A stretch of 64,000 nt of DNA from DATFVJ01 sp963826515 (GCA_963826515.1 CAWGXI010000002.1:620001-684000), one strand, 5' to 3'; positions 8,385 to 17,370 are shown, counted from the stretch's first letter. Numbers and translations: made by a program. Notes: generated from the sequence alone by a model not told the origin.

Positions 8385-8594
8385 TCTTGCCGGTCCGGTC
8401 TTGCCGGTCCGGTCTCGCCGGTCCGGTCTCGCCGGTCCGGTCTCGCCGGTCCGGTCTCGCCGGTCCGGTCTCGCCGGTCCGGTCTCGCCGGTCCGGTCTC
8501 GCCGGTCCGGTCTCGCCGGTCCGGTCTCGCCGGTCCGGTCTCGCCGGTCCGGTCTCGCCGGTTCAGTCTCGCCGGTTCAATCTGACCGGTCCGG
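8385..8594. repeat. 14-bp tandem repeat, 15 units
   Basis: Unit TCTCGCCGGTCCGG repeated head to tail; ten consecutive units from 8413 to 8552 are identical. The first two read TCTT at the start and the last three carry substitutions. It occupies the intergenic space between two minus-strand genes (stop at 8613, start at 8368). Because 14 is not a multiple of three and the unit has no stops, all frames stay open across it; these are not genes. Confidence 0.97.
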
Positions 8595-8612
8595 TCGATC
8601 TTGCCGGACCGG

Positions 8613-8972
8613 TCAGATGTCGCCTTCCGGCAGGGACAAGCCGAGCGCGAGCATGATCTCAGGTACCGCGGCAATCACGCGGGGCCCGCCGACCTGCAGC
8701 GCGACGGCGCGCAGCACGCCAAGGATGTCGCCGGGCGTCGCTCCCGAGTCCAGGGCGTTCGGCACCTGCCACAGGTAAGAGGCCGGCGGGGCGTCGACCG
8801 CGACGAGAGCGGCGATCTTCACGAGTGAGAACGTGCGCGCGTCCAGCCCGCTCCGCTCCTGCGCCATCTCGCGAAGTGCCAGGGCTTCCTCGAGCACGCT
8901 CGGGTCACCCATGGCCAGGCTGGCCAGCGCGTCCTGCGTGGCCTGGTCAACATCGGCTGTGTCGGCGGTCAT
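8613..8972 (-). CDS. carboxymuconolactone decarboxylase (AhpD-like) family protein
   Basis: A 119-residue single-domain protein matching the CMD/AhpD fold in the segments DARTFSLVKIAALVAVDAP and GATPGDILGVLRAVALQVG. The usual CxxC redox pair of AhpD is absent, so a peroxiredoxin-reductase role is not supported; a small decarboxylase-like or unknown enzyme is more likely. The ATG at 8972 is chosen because GAGGAAG lies 7-8 bases upstream; the frame stays open further upstream without family similarity. The 14-bp array begins just after the stop. Confidence 0.78.
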   Translation of the reverse strand: MTADTADVDQATQDALASLAMGDPSVLEEALALREMAQERSGLDARTFSLVKIAALVAVDAPPASYLWQVPNALDSGATPGDILGVLRAVALQVGGPRVIAAVPEIMLALGLSLPEGDI

Positions 8973-9289
8973 GATCAGCTTCCTCTCGATCGCGCAAGGT
9001 AAAATGCGCCCTCGGGGCTTCGGGGCTTCCTCTGACACTCGCCTGATTGACGGCCAGACACGCCACCCGCAGGGGATGGTCGTATTCTGCTTGCACGGCG
9101 GACCGACGGTGGCCGGATCACCCCTGGTGGGTGACGCAGGACCTGCGCCGCGCCGCCGACGCTTGGCGAACACGACGGCGCTGCGCCGCGGACGCTTGGA
9201 GAAGCGAACGGAGGGACGGGGCTATGAAGCAGGCCTCGGTTCCCGGCGCGCAGCCGGGTGGACCGCGGGTGCAACGGCGATGAGCACGC
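8973..9289. other. divergent intergenic region
   Basis: About 320 bases between the minus-strand CMD-family gene and the plus-strand channel gene. Promoters for both must lie here, but no clear -10/-35 pair or operator was recognised. Confidence 0.4.
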
Positions 9290-10336
9290 GTGACCGCGCG
9301 GACCAGTGATCGCGCGGCTCAGCTGCGTCCCTGGATGGCGAAACCCGGTGACCGTTACGGCCTGCTGCTGGCCCTGCTGGTCTGCACCTATGTGATCTCG
9401 GCGTTCGCCACCAACAAGATCATCAGTACGCTGGAGAGCCTGCTGTTCATAGTGACGCTGTTGCTAGCGCTGCGGACGTCGAAGGTGCGTCGGCCGGCAG
9501 TGCACGTGATCATGGGCATTACGCTCGTCGGCTCTGCGACCGCGATCGTGCTCGCGCTCGCGCAAGCCACGGACGTCGGCATCGGGATAGCGAACATATG
9601 GACCGCACTCATCCTGCTCCTCACGGTGGGCGTGATCTTGCGGCGGGTGCTGACGATGCCTACCGTTTCACTGCAGAGCATTTTCGGAGCGGTCAGCGCC
9701 TACATGATCATCGGGTTGATGTTCGCATCGATCTACTCCGCGATGTCCCACCTGGAATCGCAGCATTTCTTCGCGACCGGATCGCCAGCCGACACCAGGA
9801 ACTTCCAGTACTTCAGCTTCACGACACTCACGACGCTCGGCTATGGCGACTTCACCGCCGGAACCAGCGGCGGCAGGGCCATAGCCGTCCTGGAGGCGAT
9901 TGGCGGCCAGATCTTCCTTGCCACGCTGGTCGCCCGGCTGGTCGCCTCCTACCGGGCGCCGCGCCTTAACGCGGCGGCACAGGCCGCTAGCATCGGCAAC
10001 GGCCTTGGGGCACCGGAGCGAGCCGGGACGGGCCACGACCCTGCCAGCATGGGCGGCCACCCGCCCGGCACAGGCCACCACCCGGCCAGCGCCACCGGCC
10101 CGGCCGGCACAGGCCACCACCCAGCCAGCGCCACCGGGCCAGCTGGCCGGACCGGCACGGGCCACCCTGCGGCCACCGGCGACCAGGCTGCCGACACCGG
10201 GGACGCTGCCGGCACCGGGGACCGGCCTGCCACCCCCGACCGGTCGGGAGATACCAGCCCGCGCCGGGGCAACGGGGCGCGGCTCAGGGCGGCGCGGCGG
10301 CCACCGGTCAAATGGCATCGGCACCGTCCGAGGTGA
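9290..10336 (+). CDS. potassium channel family protein with a long disordered tail
   Basis: Ion channel with the K+ selectivity filter TTLGYGDF at residues 181-188, a pore helix just before it and flanking helices at about 131-150 and 199-220. Three or four further hydrophobic segments at 24-120 give an overall six-helix-like topology. After residue 225 the protein is about 120 residues of Gly/Thr/Pro/Ala/His repeats (GTGHHPASATGPA and variants) with no fold. The start is GTG at 9290; an in-frame ATG at 9335 is an alternative. The 3' end overlaps the next gene by 25 bases. It probably mediates K+ flux, but gating is unknown. Confidence 0.85.
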   Translation: MTARTSDRAAQLRPWMAKPGDRYGLLLALLVCTYVISAFATNKIISTLESLLFIVTLLLALRTSKVRRPAVHVIMGITLVGSATAIVLALAQATDVGIGIANIWTALILLLTVGVILRRVLTMPTVSLQSIFGAVSAYMIIGLMFASIYSAMSHLESQHFFATGSPADTRNFQYFSFTTLTTLGYGDFTAGTSGGRAIAVLEAIGGQIFLATLVARLVASYRAPRLNAAAQAASIGNGLGAPERAGTGHDPASMGGHPPGTGHHPASATGPAGTGHHPASATGPAGRTGTGHPAATGDQAADTGDAAGTGDRPATPDRSGDTSPRRGNGARLRAARRPPVKWHRHRPR

Positions 10337-11022
10337 TCCTCGATCGCGACTCGATGCCCCAGTTTGTGCTTCCGCTCGTGGTACGTGTCGAGCGCGCATC
10401 GCCTCCCGAGCGCACCGATGCGCTCGAGGGTGCCGCGCAGGCAGTGCTTACGCTGCTGAGCGACCCCCGTGCGACCGACGGTGAATGGGCCGGGCAAGTC
10501 CGCGCCTGGGAGGCCGGCCGGATCAGAAAGGTCGTGCGCCGGGCGAGGGGCGCGGGCTGGCAACGTGTGCTCGCGCTCCCGGGGATAACAGTCACGCAGG
10601 GCAGCGCCGAGGTACGGGTCCATCCACCCGTTCCTGTCGGGGACTGGCCTCCTGAACTCGCCCGGCTACAGGTCGCAGGCACCGATCTGGCGGATCCTGC
10701 ACCGCCACCGGAACCTGGCCCTGCGACGCCAGTGCTCTGGCTCAATCCCGGGCTGGAAATGACCGCAGGTAAGGCGATGGCCCAGGTTGGTCACGGCGCG
10801 CAACTCGCCTGGTGGCGATTGCCTCGCGCGGCCAGAGCCGACTGGCTGGCCAGCGGATTCGCGCTCACGGTCCGGACCGCGACGGCGCACCGGTGGGCGA
10901 AACTAGCCGAAAGCGACCTGCCACTCGTCCGAGACGGGGGATTCACCGAGGTAGCTCCCGGCTCATGCACCGTCATCGCCGAGCACCCCGCGTTCCTGGG
11001 GATTCCGCATGATGGTTGCTGA
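10312..11022 (+). CDS. peptidyl-tRNA hydrolase Pth2-type protein
   Basis: The C-terminal half carries the Pth2 signature (LNPGLEMTAGKAMAQVGHG and the following AWW segment), expected to cleave peptidyl-tRNA and recycle tRNA. The N-terminal about 100 residues are an extension found in actinobacterial homologues. At 236 residues it is longer than archaeal/eukaryotic Pth2 (about 120). ATG 10312 overlaps the channel gene; ATG 10354 is an alternative, and neither has a clear ribosome binding site, consistent with coupling to the upstream gene. Confidence 0.8.
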   Translation: MASAPSEVILDRDSMPQFVLPLVVRVERASPPERTDALEGAAQAVLTLLSDPRATDGEWAGQVRAWEAGRIRKVVRRARGAGWQRVLALPGITVTQGSAEVRVHPPVPVGDWPPELARLQVAGTDLADPAPPPEPGPATPVLWLNPGLEMTAGKAMAQVGHGAQLAWWRLPRAARADWLASGFALTVRTATAHRWAKLAESDLPLVRDGGFTEVAPGSCTVIAEHPAFLGIPHDGC

Positions 11023-11143
11023 AACCTGCCGCAGCTCAAGCCCACCCAGTACGGGCGACGCGAAGCCAGGCCTGCCCGGCGCACAGTGAGCACTGGTGAC
11101 AGGCAGCACGAACAGGCAGGCAGTCACGTGGGGGGTTCCCACG

Positions 11144-11674
11144 ATGTTTGGCAGCCGCAGACGGCAGGAGCAACGCGAGGACCGGGGCGCCACGCGGTAC
11201 CAGATGCGCCAGCGGATGATCTCCATCGGCGATGACTACGTCATCGGGAACGACCGCGTTGAGCACGTGTTCAAGATGGACGGCAAGGCGCTCAGGATCC
11301 GCAAGACCATCCTGTTCGAAGACATGCACGGGCACGAACTCTGCAAGATCCAGGAACGGATGCTCAGGGTCGAGGACAGCATGGAGATCGAGGATCCCAG
11401 TGGTGACCGCATCGCCCTGGTCCAGAAAGCCATGATCGCCCCGCTACGCGAACGCTGGCTCGTGCGGGTCGACGGCCCGGACCTGCGAGCCCAGGGCAAC
11501 ATCGTCGACCACGAGTACACGATCGAACGCGACGGGCACAAGGTCGCCGAGATCTCCAAGCGATGGTTCAGGATCCGTGACGCCTACGGGGTCGAAGTCG
11601 CACCGGGCGAGAGCGACGTCCTGATCCTGGCCATCACGGCTGTGATCGACACGATGGCCCATCCGGACCGGTAG
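11144..11674 (+). CDS. LURP-one-related (tubby-like) family protein
   Basis: A 176-residue protein with the beta-strand-rich LURP-one pattern (VFKMDGKALRIRKTILFED, MHGHELCKIQERML, MEIEDPSGDRIALV, DHEYTIERDGHKVAEISKRW). In bacteria these tubby-like proteins have no established function; phospholipid scrambling is suggested for eukaryotic relatives. ATG 11144 follows a GGGGGTT ribosome-binding-like stretch; an upstream extension is possible but lacks similarity. Confidence 0.82.
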   Translation: MFGSRRRQEQREDRGATRYQMRQRMISIGDDYVIGNDRVEHVFKMDGKALRIRKTILFEDMHGHELCKIQERMLRVEDSMEIEDPSGDRIALVQKAMIAPLRERWLVRVDGPDLRAQGNIVDHEYTIERDGHKVAEISKRWFRIRDAYGVEVAPGESDVLILAITAVIDTMAHPDR

Positions 11675-11856
11675 GCGCACGGCACCGGACCTGACCACGT
11701 TAGGGCGCTGGGTCAGGCGGGCGGTGCCGTTCGGCTAAAGATCCGCGAGGCATGCCGTAGTGCCCGGTTTCCTGGGGATTGTCGCAGGCTGATTTGGAAA
11801 GCTAGAGTCCAATCTGAATTGTCTTGGCCTGCGCCGATCCTCATCGGAGCGTGATC
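11675..11856. other. intergenic region
   Basis: About 180 bases between the LURP-one-like and hydrolase genes. The AT-richer segment around 11795-11825 (TTTGGAAAGCTAGAGTCCAA) is the best place for a promoter. Nothing else was recognised. Confidence 0.3.
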
Positions 11857-13272
11857 GTGTTCTGGAGCCGTAGGTTTTTGAGGTTGCCGTTCGTCGTCGC
11901 GCTACTGGCCGCCTGCCTCGGGCCTATCGGCTTAGGGCCCGCCCTCGCGTCCGCGCCGGCGACAGGCACGGCACGGACGCTGACGGGCACGCTTGCCGAC
12001 GGGGCGGCCTACAAGATCGAGGTCCCCGCCAGCTGGAATGGCACGCTGTTCCTCTACAGCCACGGCTACGTCAACCCCGGGTCGTCCAACCCGGCGACAG
12101 ACGTCGGCGACGCCATCACCGGCGGCTGGCTGCTCGGCCATGGCTACGCGCTCGCAGGCTCCTCGTACGCAACGACCGGCTGGGCCATCCAGCAGGCGCT
12201 GCCTGATCAGATCGGCACGCTCGGCGTGTTCAGCAGGCTGGTGGGCCGCCCGTCCACGACGATCGCCTGGGGCCACTCGCTCGGCGGCATCATCACCGCG
12301 GGCCTCATCCAGCGCTACCCGCGCAGGTTCAACGCGGCGCTGCCGATGTGCGGCGTGCTTTCCGGCGGGGTTGCCACCTGGAACACCGCGCTGGACTCCG
12401 CGTTCGCCTTCAAGGCACTGCTCGCGCCTGCTGTGGTGGTGACAGGTATCACCGATCCGGCCGGCAACCTGAAGACCGCGGAGGTCATAGCCGCGGCCGC
12501 GCAGACGACCGCGCGGGGCCGCGCCCGGCTCGCCCTCGCGGCCGCGCTCGGGGACACGCCCGGCTGGTTCACGCCGCTGTCACCCGAACCCGCCAGCACG
12601 GACTTCCTGGGCCAGGAGGCCAGCCAGTACCTATGGGACTCGCAGGTCGACTTCCCCTTTGCTTTCGCGCTCCGCGCCGAACTCGAAGCCCGAGCGGGCG
12701 GTAACCCCTCCTGGAACACCGGTGTCAACTACGTCAGCGACCTGGCAAGATCAGCGGATTCGACCGAGGTGCGCGCGCTCTACCGTGCGGCGGGACTCAG
12801 CCTGGCGGCAGACCTGAAGACGCTGGACAACGCGCCACGCATCAAAGCGGACCCGGCCGCGGTCCGCTACCTGGCGAATAACATCACCTTCAATGGCCAG
12901 CTCAACATCCCCGTGCTCACGATGCACACCACCGGCGACGGGCTCGTCGTGCCGGAAAACGAGCAGGCCTACAGAAGCGTTGCCGACAAGGCAGGAGACG
13001 CGGGACAGCTCCGGCAGGTGTTCGTCCACCGGGCCGGTCACTGCGCGTTCACGCCGGCGGAGACGATCACGGCCGCTCAGGACCTGCTGCACCGCCTGCA
13101 CACCGGTCGATGGGGGCAGGACGCGACCGACCCGGGCTCCCTGAACGCCACCGCCGCGGCGCTCGGCTGGTCCTACAACGTGTTCGCTTCCGGCTACAAG
13201 CTGGTCGCCACCCCGCCCGCGTTCCTCCACTACGAGCCCGGCCCATACCTGCGGCCGTTCGACGCCCCGTAA
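11857..13272 (+). CDS. secreted alpha/beta hydrolase (esterase/lipase-like)
   Basis: An exported serine hydrolase. The N-terminus has basic residues (FWSRRFLRL), a hydrophobic core and an ALASA-type cleavage site near residue 32, i.e. a Sec signal peptide. The nucleophile elbow GHSLGG has its Ser at about residue 141, an oxyanion-type SHGY segment is near residue 68, and the catalytic-His region RAGHCAF is near the C-terminus. The acid is probably the Asp in HTTGDGLV. The substrate is unknown. GTG 11857 is chosen because GGAG lies 7 bases upstream; an upstream TTG at 11824 would add 11 residues before the signal peptide. Confidence 0.8.
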   Translation: MFWSRRFLRLPFVVALLAACLGPIGLGPALASAPATGTARTLTGTLADGAAYKIEVPASWNGTLFLYSHGYVNPGSSNPATDVGDAITGGWLLGHGYALAGSSYATTGWAIQQALPDQIGTLGVFSRLVGRPSTTIAWGHSLGGIITAGLIQRYPRRFNAALPMCGVLSGGVATWNTALDSAFAFKALLAPAVVVTGITDPAGNLKTAEVIAAAAQTTARGRARLALAAALGDTPGWFTPLSPEPASTDFLGQEASQYLWDSQVDFPFAFALRAELEARAGGNPSWNTGVNYVSDLARSADSTEVRALYRAAGLSLAADLKTLDNAPRIKADPAAVRYLANNITFNGQLNIPVLTMHTTGDGLVVPENEQAYRSVADKAGDAGQLRQVFVHRAGHCAFTPAETITAAQDLLHRLHTGRWGQDATDPGSLNATAAALGWSYNVFASGYKLVATPPAFLHYEPGPYLRPFDAP

Positions 13273-13338
13273 CGTGGCCACCACTGGGGGACGATGATCG
13301 CAGGGTCGCTTCGGCCGCAGTCTCAGGATTCAGGAGGC

Positions 13339-13872
13339 GCTGCGCGCGTTAGCGTGACGCGGTTCTACGGCCAGTTGCCGCGCTACCGGCAGAACATAGT
13401 CCTGCGGCCCCAGGCGGTCACCAACCATCCCGAGGTCATCCGCCGTCTTGGCGTCCTGTCGATGAACGCGATGCTTGAGGCGGACATCTACGGCAACGTC
13501 AACTCGACCCACGTCATGGGCACCATGATGCAGAACGGCATCGGCGGGTCCGGGGACTTCACCAGGAACGCCTACATCTCGATGTTCGTCAGCCCATCGC
13601 AGGCCAAGGGCGGCGCCATCTCCCGCATCGTGCCGATGGCATCCCACGTGGATCACACCGAGCACGACGTCCACGTGCTCATCACCGAGCAGGGCGTCGC
13701 CGACCTCCGCGGCCTGGCCCCGCGCCGCCGGGCGAGGAAGATCATCGACAACTGCGCGCACCCGGATTTCAGGCCGGCCCTTGACGACTACTTCGACCGG
13801 GCATTCGCAGGCTCACGCGGCAAGCACACGCCCCACCTGCTCGCCGAGGCGCTTTCCTGGCATGACCACTTC
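13339..13872 (+). pseudogene. acetyl-CoA hydrolase/CoA-transferase, C-terminal fragment
   Basis: This stretch encodes the last about 180 residues of an acetyl-CoA hydrolase/succinyl-CoA:acetate CoA-transferase, including NHPEVIRRLGVLSMNAMLEA, YGNVNSTHVMGT, NGIGGSGDFTRNA, VDHTEHDVHVLITEQGVADL and RKIIDNCAHPDFRP. A complete enzyme is about 500 residues, so the N-terminal two thirds and the catalytic Glu region are missing. It joins directly to other fragments downstream and is clearly a relic. Confidence 0.85.
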
Positions 13873-13880
13873 GAGCAAGA

Positions 13881-13985
13881 AGGAACGAATCCGCGAGGGC
13901 GAAATCGTCGCCGACGGCACATCATCGGAGGTCAAGTCGCTCGCGGCCGGACGGACAGTGCGCGCATCACTGCCCGGCGCCCGGG
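13881..13985 (+). pseudogene. ABC-transporter ATPase fragment
   Basis: About 30 codons resembling the region after the H-loop of ABC-2-type ATPases (RIREGEIVADGTSSEVKSL followed by AGRTVRASLPG). No Walker motifs are present. It abuts the CoA-transferase relic and an IS5 relic. Confidence 0.5.
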
Positions 13986-14055
13986 GTCTTTGCTGACGAC
14001 TTCGACGTCGATGCCGTGCGCGGCGCCGGCCTCGGCGACGCTGCGCTGGCTGGGC
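13975..14055 (-). pseudogene. IS5-family transposase fragment
   Basis: Read on the minus strand this short stretch encodes QRSVAEAGAAHGIDVEVVSK, closely matching residues 192-211 of the complete IS5 transposase at 6404-7270 (QRSVIELGAARGIDVQVVRK). Only about 25 codons survive. Confidence 0.65.
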
Positions 14056-14342
14056 GGCGCGGTGGCGGCAGCGGAGCGTTATACGGGCCTTTGGCGACCC
14101 GGGCGCCAGTTGTGGCGGCGCGCCGGCCCGCATAGCCTCATGTTGCGTCGGCGTGCCCGGCTCCGGGTGGAAGGCAGCCGACGCGGGGTGGCAGCGGGCG
14201 TCGGGCGGCAGTGGCCGTCGGGCGGCAGCGGCCGTCGGTAACGGTAAGCGGTGGGCGTGCTCGGCGGAAGCCGCCGTCTGGTGACAACCCGCTTGAGACG
14301 GTTGCGGGCACACGGGTGGCCCCGGCCAAGGGACGGTACACG

Positions 14343-15731
14343 ATGGAACGGATGAGCGCGCTTGACGCCGGGTTCTTCTTCCTGGAGAACGAGAACGTGC
14401 CGATGCACGTCGGGTCGGTCGCGGTGTTCGAGGGACCACCGCCGGCCTACGGCGACGTCGTCAGGTTGCTGGTCTCCAAGCTGCCACAGGTGCCGCGGTA
14501 CCGGCAGCGGGTGCGTACGGTGCCGCTGCACCTCGGCCGTCCCGCCTGGGTGGACGACGAGCATTTCGAGATCCTCTATCACGTCAGGCACACCGCGGTA
14601 CCTTCACCCGGGGCAGCCGACCAGCTGCGCAACCTGGCTGGCCGCGTCTTCGCCCAACGCCTCGATCTCGCCAAGCCGCTGTGGGAGATGTGGCTGGTGG
14701 AGGGCCTGAAGGATAACCAGTGGGCGCTGATCTCCAAGGTGCACCACTGCATGATCGACGGCGTCGCCGGCTGGGACCTCACCGCCGCCCTGCTTGACCT
14801 CACCCCTGACGCAGAACAACACGCGGTGGTCCCCTGGGTCCCCCGTCGCGCCCCAAGCACGGCATGGTCGATCGTCGACGGTGTCCGCGACGCCGTGGTT
14901 GAGCCGCTGCAGCAACTGGCCCGCATACCGGCGCTCGCGCGCAATGTGCCGAGCCGCCATGAGGTGCTGGAATTCGGCCGTGGACTACCAGGTAGCGTGC
15001 GCCGCCTGGCCAGTCCCTCGGCAAGCTCACTCAACGGGCCGAGCGGGCCGAACCGGCGCTGGGAATGGATGCAAGCCAGCCTGAGCGAGGTCAAGCTTGT
15101 CCGCAAGGCGCTCGGAGGGACAGTCAACGACGTGGTGCTCGCCGCGGTCACCCGTGGGTTCCGCGACCTGCTCGCCGAGCGGGGCGAGCTTTCCGACCGG
15201 CAGGTGGTGCGCTCACTCGTGCCGGTCTCCGTTCGCGCGGAAAGCGAACGAGGCACCTTCAACAACCGGGTAGCTGCCGTGCTGGTGAACCTGCCGGTGA
15301 GCGAGCCCGATCCGGTGATCCGGCTCGGCCGGCTGCGCGAGCAGATGGATGACCTGAAGAGCAGCCGCCAGGCGGTGGGAGCCCAGGGGCTCACCGAGTT
15401 GGCGGGTTTCGCGGCTCCCACCCTGCTCGCCTTGGGTTCCCGGCTGACGTTCCGGTTCCCGCAGCCGCTTGTGCAGACCGTGACGACGAACGTCCCCGGA
15501 CCGCGCTTCCCGCTGTACATGCTCGGCAGGCAAATGACCGAGATCCACCCGTATGTTCCTATCGCCAGCAACATACGCATTTCTGTCGGCATTCTCTCCT
15601 ACCTCGACCAGCTCAACTTCGGCATCAACGCCGACTTCGACGGGGTGCCTGACATCCGCGTGCTCAGCCGTGGCATCCGGGAGGGCTTCGACGAACTCAT
15701 CGCGCTCGCCGCATCCGTGTCGACCGCGTAA
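14343..15731 (+). CDS. wax ester synthase/diacylglycerol acyltransferase (WS/DGAT)
   Basis: Makes triacylglycerols and/or wax esters by transferring an acyl group from acyl-CoA to diacylglycerol or a fatty alcohol, at the membrane/lipid-body surface. The catalytic motif HHxxxDG is complete (His134, His135, Asp139), within SKVHHCMIDGVAG. The C-terminal domain motifs GTVNDVVLAA, NNRVAAVLVNLP and TTNVPGPRFPLYM are typical. The length of 462 residues is normal. ATG 14343 is chosen because the family begins MxxMSALDAGFF. This paralogue is clearly more distant from the other two WS/DGATs of the window than those are from each other. Confidence 0.93.
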   Translation: MERMSALDAGFFFLENENVPMHVGSVAVFEGPPPAYGDVVRLLVSKLPQVPRYRQRVRTVPLHLGRPAWVDDEHFEILYHVRHTAVPSPGAADQLRNLAGRVFAQRLDLAKPLWEMWLVEGLKDNQWALISKVHHCMIDGVAGWDLTAALLDLTPDAEQHAVVPWVPRRAPSTAWSIVDGVRDAVVEPLQQLARIPALARNVPSRHEVLEFGRGLPGSVRRLASPSASSLNGPSGPNRRWEWMQASLSEVKLVRKALGGTVNDVVLAAVTRGFRDLLAERGELSDRQVVRSLVPVSVRAESERGTFNNRVAAVLVNLPVSEPDPVIRLGRLREQMDDLKSSRQAVGAQGLTELAGFAAPTLLALGSRLTFRFPQPLVQTVTTNVPGPRFPLYMLGRQMTEIHPYVPIASNIRISVGILSYLDQLNFGINADFDGVPDIRVLSRGIREGFDELIALAASVSTA

Positions 15732-15832
15732 CGCCGCAGGCCGGGTCGCGGTGCGGGCCGCGTAGCCGGGTAGCGGTGCAGGCTGGGTAGCCGTGCAGGC
15801 GGGCGCGCCGGGAGCCGGCGGCCCGCGAGGCA

Positions 15833-15895
15833 TGATCCGTTCTTGTGTTAACTTGCCTGCGCTATTCGCCGGGAACTTAACACGATTAGGGATCA
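15833..15895. repeat. imperfect 19-bp inverted repeat
   Basis: TGATCCGTTCTTGTGTTAA at 15833-15851 pairs with TTAACACGATTAGGGATCA at 15877-15895 (15 of 19), with a 25-base spacer. It lies between the WS/DGAT gene and a decayed SnoaL gene. It could be an operator, the ends of a very small element or a hairpin. Confidence 0.6.
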
Positions 15896-15935
15896 TGAAC
15901 GCGCCCGGCGCAATGGCGCCGACCTCGTCCAGCGC

Positions 15936-16342
15936 CTGACGCGGCATAATTGGGCCAGGGATAGCGCAGCGGCGCAGGAGTTCGCCGGCGGCTGGGTTCA
16001 GGGGTGGAATGCCCGCGACCTCGAGCAGGTGCTGAGCCACTTCGCGGAGGACGTCGTCTTCACCTCACCTGCGGCTGTGCAGCTGCTTGGCATCAGTGAT
16101 GGCGTCATCGCGGTAAGCCAGCGCTGCGGCACTACTGGAGCGAGGGCCTGCGGCGCATCCCTGACCTGCACTTCGACCTGATGGGCGTCTACGCCGGTGT
16201 CAGCACGCTGGTCATCAACTACCGAAATCAAAGGGGTGGCCTGGTCAACGAGGTCCTGATCTTCGATGGCGATCTGGTTACGTCGGGTCACGGGACCTAT
16301 CTCGGCGGCGACCTCAATCCCGCAGGAGCGACGTTGCGCTGA
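15936..16342 (+). pseudogene. SnoaL-like (NTF2-fold) protein, frameshifted
   Basis: The first part reads AQEFAGGWVQGWNARDLEQV and HFAEDVVFTSP, typical of SnoaL-like proteins. After about 16110 the reading moves to another frame (KPALRHYWSEGLRRIPDLHF, GHGTYLGGDLNPAG) and ends at TGA 16340-16342. The shift is explained by one missing G (GCGGTAAG for GCGGGTAAG). No clear start codon exists in frame before 15960, so the 5' end is also damaged or the true start is unrecognised. Function in the family ranges from cyclases to unknown. Confidence 0.65.
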
Positions 16343-16559
16343 AGACCTCGTCAGGCTTTTCTGTGACGGCGAATTGTCCGGCCGGGTTGCGCGGCATGCC
16401 AGCCAGAAGTGAGGACGAAACGCTGGGCAGGTACTCGCTCTGCTGCGCTGCAGCATGGCGGCGCGAGGTACGGCCCCGCGACGCCGGTAATATCCAGAAC
16501 GGCTGCCGCTGGGTGACACGCCGCGGCAAGCTGCCCGCGGCCGATGTCACTGGCCAGTG
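16343..16559. other. intergenic, nothing recognised
   Basis: About 215 bases between the SnoaL relic and the minus-strand VOC gene. No gene, terminator or promoter could be identified. Confidence 0.35.
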
Positions 16560-17300
16560 TCAGCGTGGCGTCAGGACGCAGAACTCGTTACCCTCAGGGT
16601 CGGCAAGAACCACCCATGGCACCTCGCCGCCCTGGCCCACGTCGGCGGGCACCGCGCCGGATTCACGCAGGCGCGCCGCCTCGGCATTGTGATCCTCGCC
16701 TGGATAGGGCGCGACATCGAGATGAATCCGGTTCTTGACCGTCTTCGCGCCGGGGACACGCAGCAGTTCGAGATACGGCCCGACGCCGTTCGGCGATCGC
16801 ATCGAGGCCCAGGTCTCATCGGCGTCGTGCGGCAACCAGCCCGCCGCGACACTCCAGAACTGTGCCAGGGAGGCTGGGTCAGCGCAGTCGACCACGACGG
16901 CCGCGACCGGCCCGGTGCCGCGGTAGGCCGGCCGCGGATCGAGCACGCACAGCTCGTTGCCCTCCGGGTCGGCCAGTACGACCCACGGCACCTCACCCTG
17001 GCCGATAGCGGCGGGCGCCGCCCCCAGGTCGCGGAGGCGGCGCACCTCGGCCACCTGGTGCCCGGCCGACGTCGTGGGCAGATCGAGGTGCGTGCGGTTC
17101 TTGCCTGTCTTCGGTTCGGCGACTGGCACGAAAACCAGCGGCAGCGCCGCCGGGCCGGGATAGGAGAAGCCGGCCGGCGCCACCACTACCTCGTCGGGCT
17201 CCTTGGCTGCGGCCTCCCATCCAAGTGCGGCCGCCCAGAACCGCGCCAGGCGGGGCGGATCGGCGGCATCGATCACAAGGTGCACGAGGCGAGTAGGCAT
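16560..17300 (-). CDS. two-domain VOC (glyoxalase/bleomycin-resistance) protein
   Basis: A 246-residue tandem of two glyoxalase-like domains, about residues 1-118 (MPTRLVHLVIDAADPPRLA to GEVPWVVLADPEGNELCVLD) and 125-246 (VAAVVVDCADPASLAQFWSV to PEGNEFCVL). The HLD and E/DPEGNE segments supply the usual metal-ligand positions in each half. The ATG at 17300 is the first in-frame Met before domain one. The substrate cannot be inferred. It follows the methyltransferase gene on the same strand by about 70 bases. Confidence 0.85.
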   Translation of the reverse strand: MPTRLVHLVIDAADPPRLARFWAAALGWEAAAKEPDEVVVAPAGFSYPGPAALPLVFVPVAEPKTGKNRTHLDLPTTSAGHQVAEVRRLRDLGAAPAAIGQGEVPWVVLADPEGNELCVLDPRPAYRGTGPVAAVVVDCADPASLAQFWSVAAGWLPHDADETWASMRSPNGVGPYLELLRVPGAKTVKNRIHLDVAPYPGEDHNAEAARLRESGAVPADVGQGGEVPWVVLADPEGNEFCVLTPR

Positions 17301-17370
17301 GCCGCCAAACCTCGCACTCCTGAGACCGCCGGAGCAACCTGTGCCCGCTATCGCGCGGGCGGGCCCTTGG

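Noticed and set aside
8150..8674. Open frames across the 14-bp array (RDRTGETGPARP-type repeats)
   Set aside because: The stop-free 14-bp unit opens all frames; the peptide repeats have no start signal or family and the flanking real genes end or begin outside the array.
10040..10240. Separate repeat element inside the K+ channel gene
   Set aside because: The repeats lie within the intact open frame and encode the low-complexity tail, so they are described with the gene.
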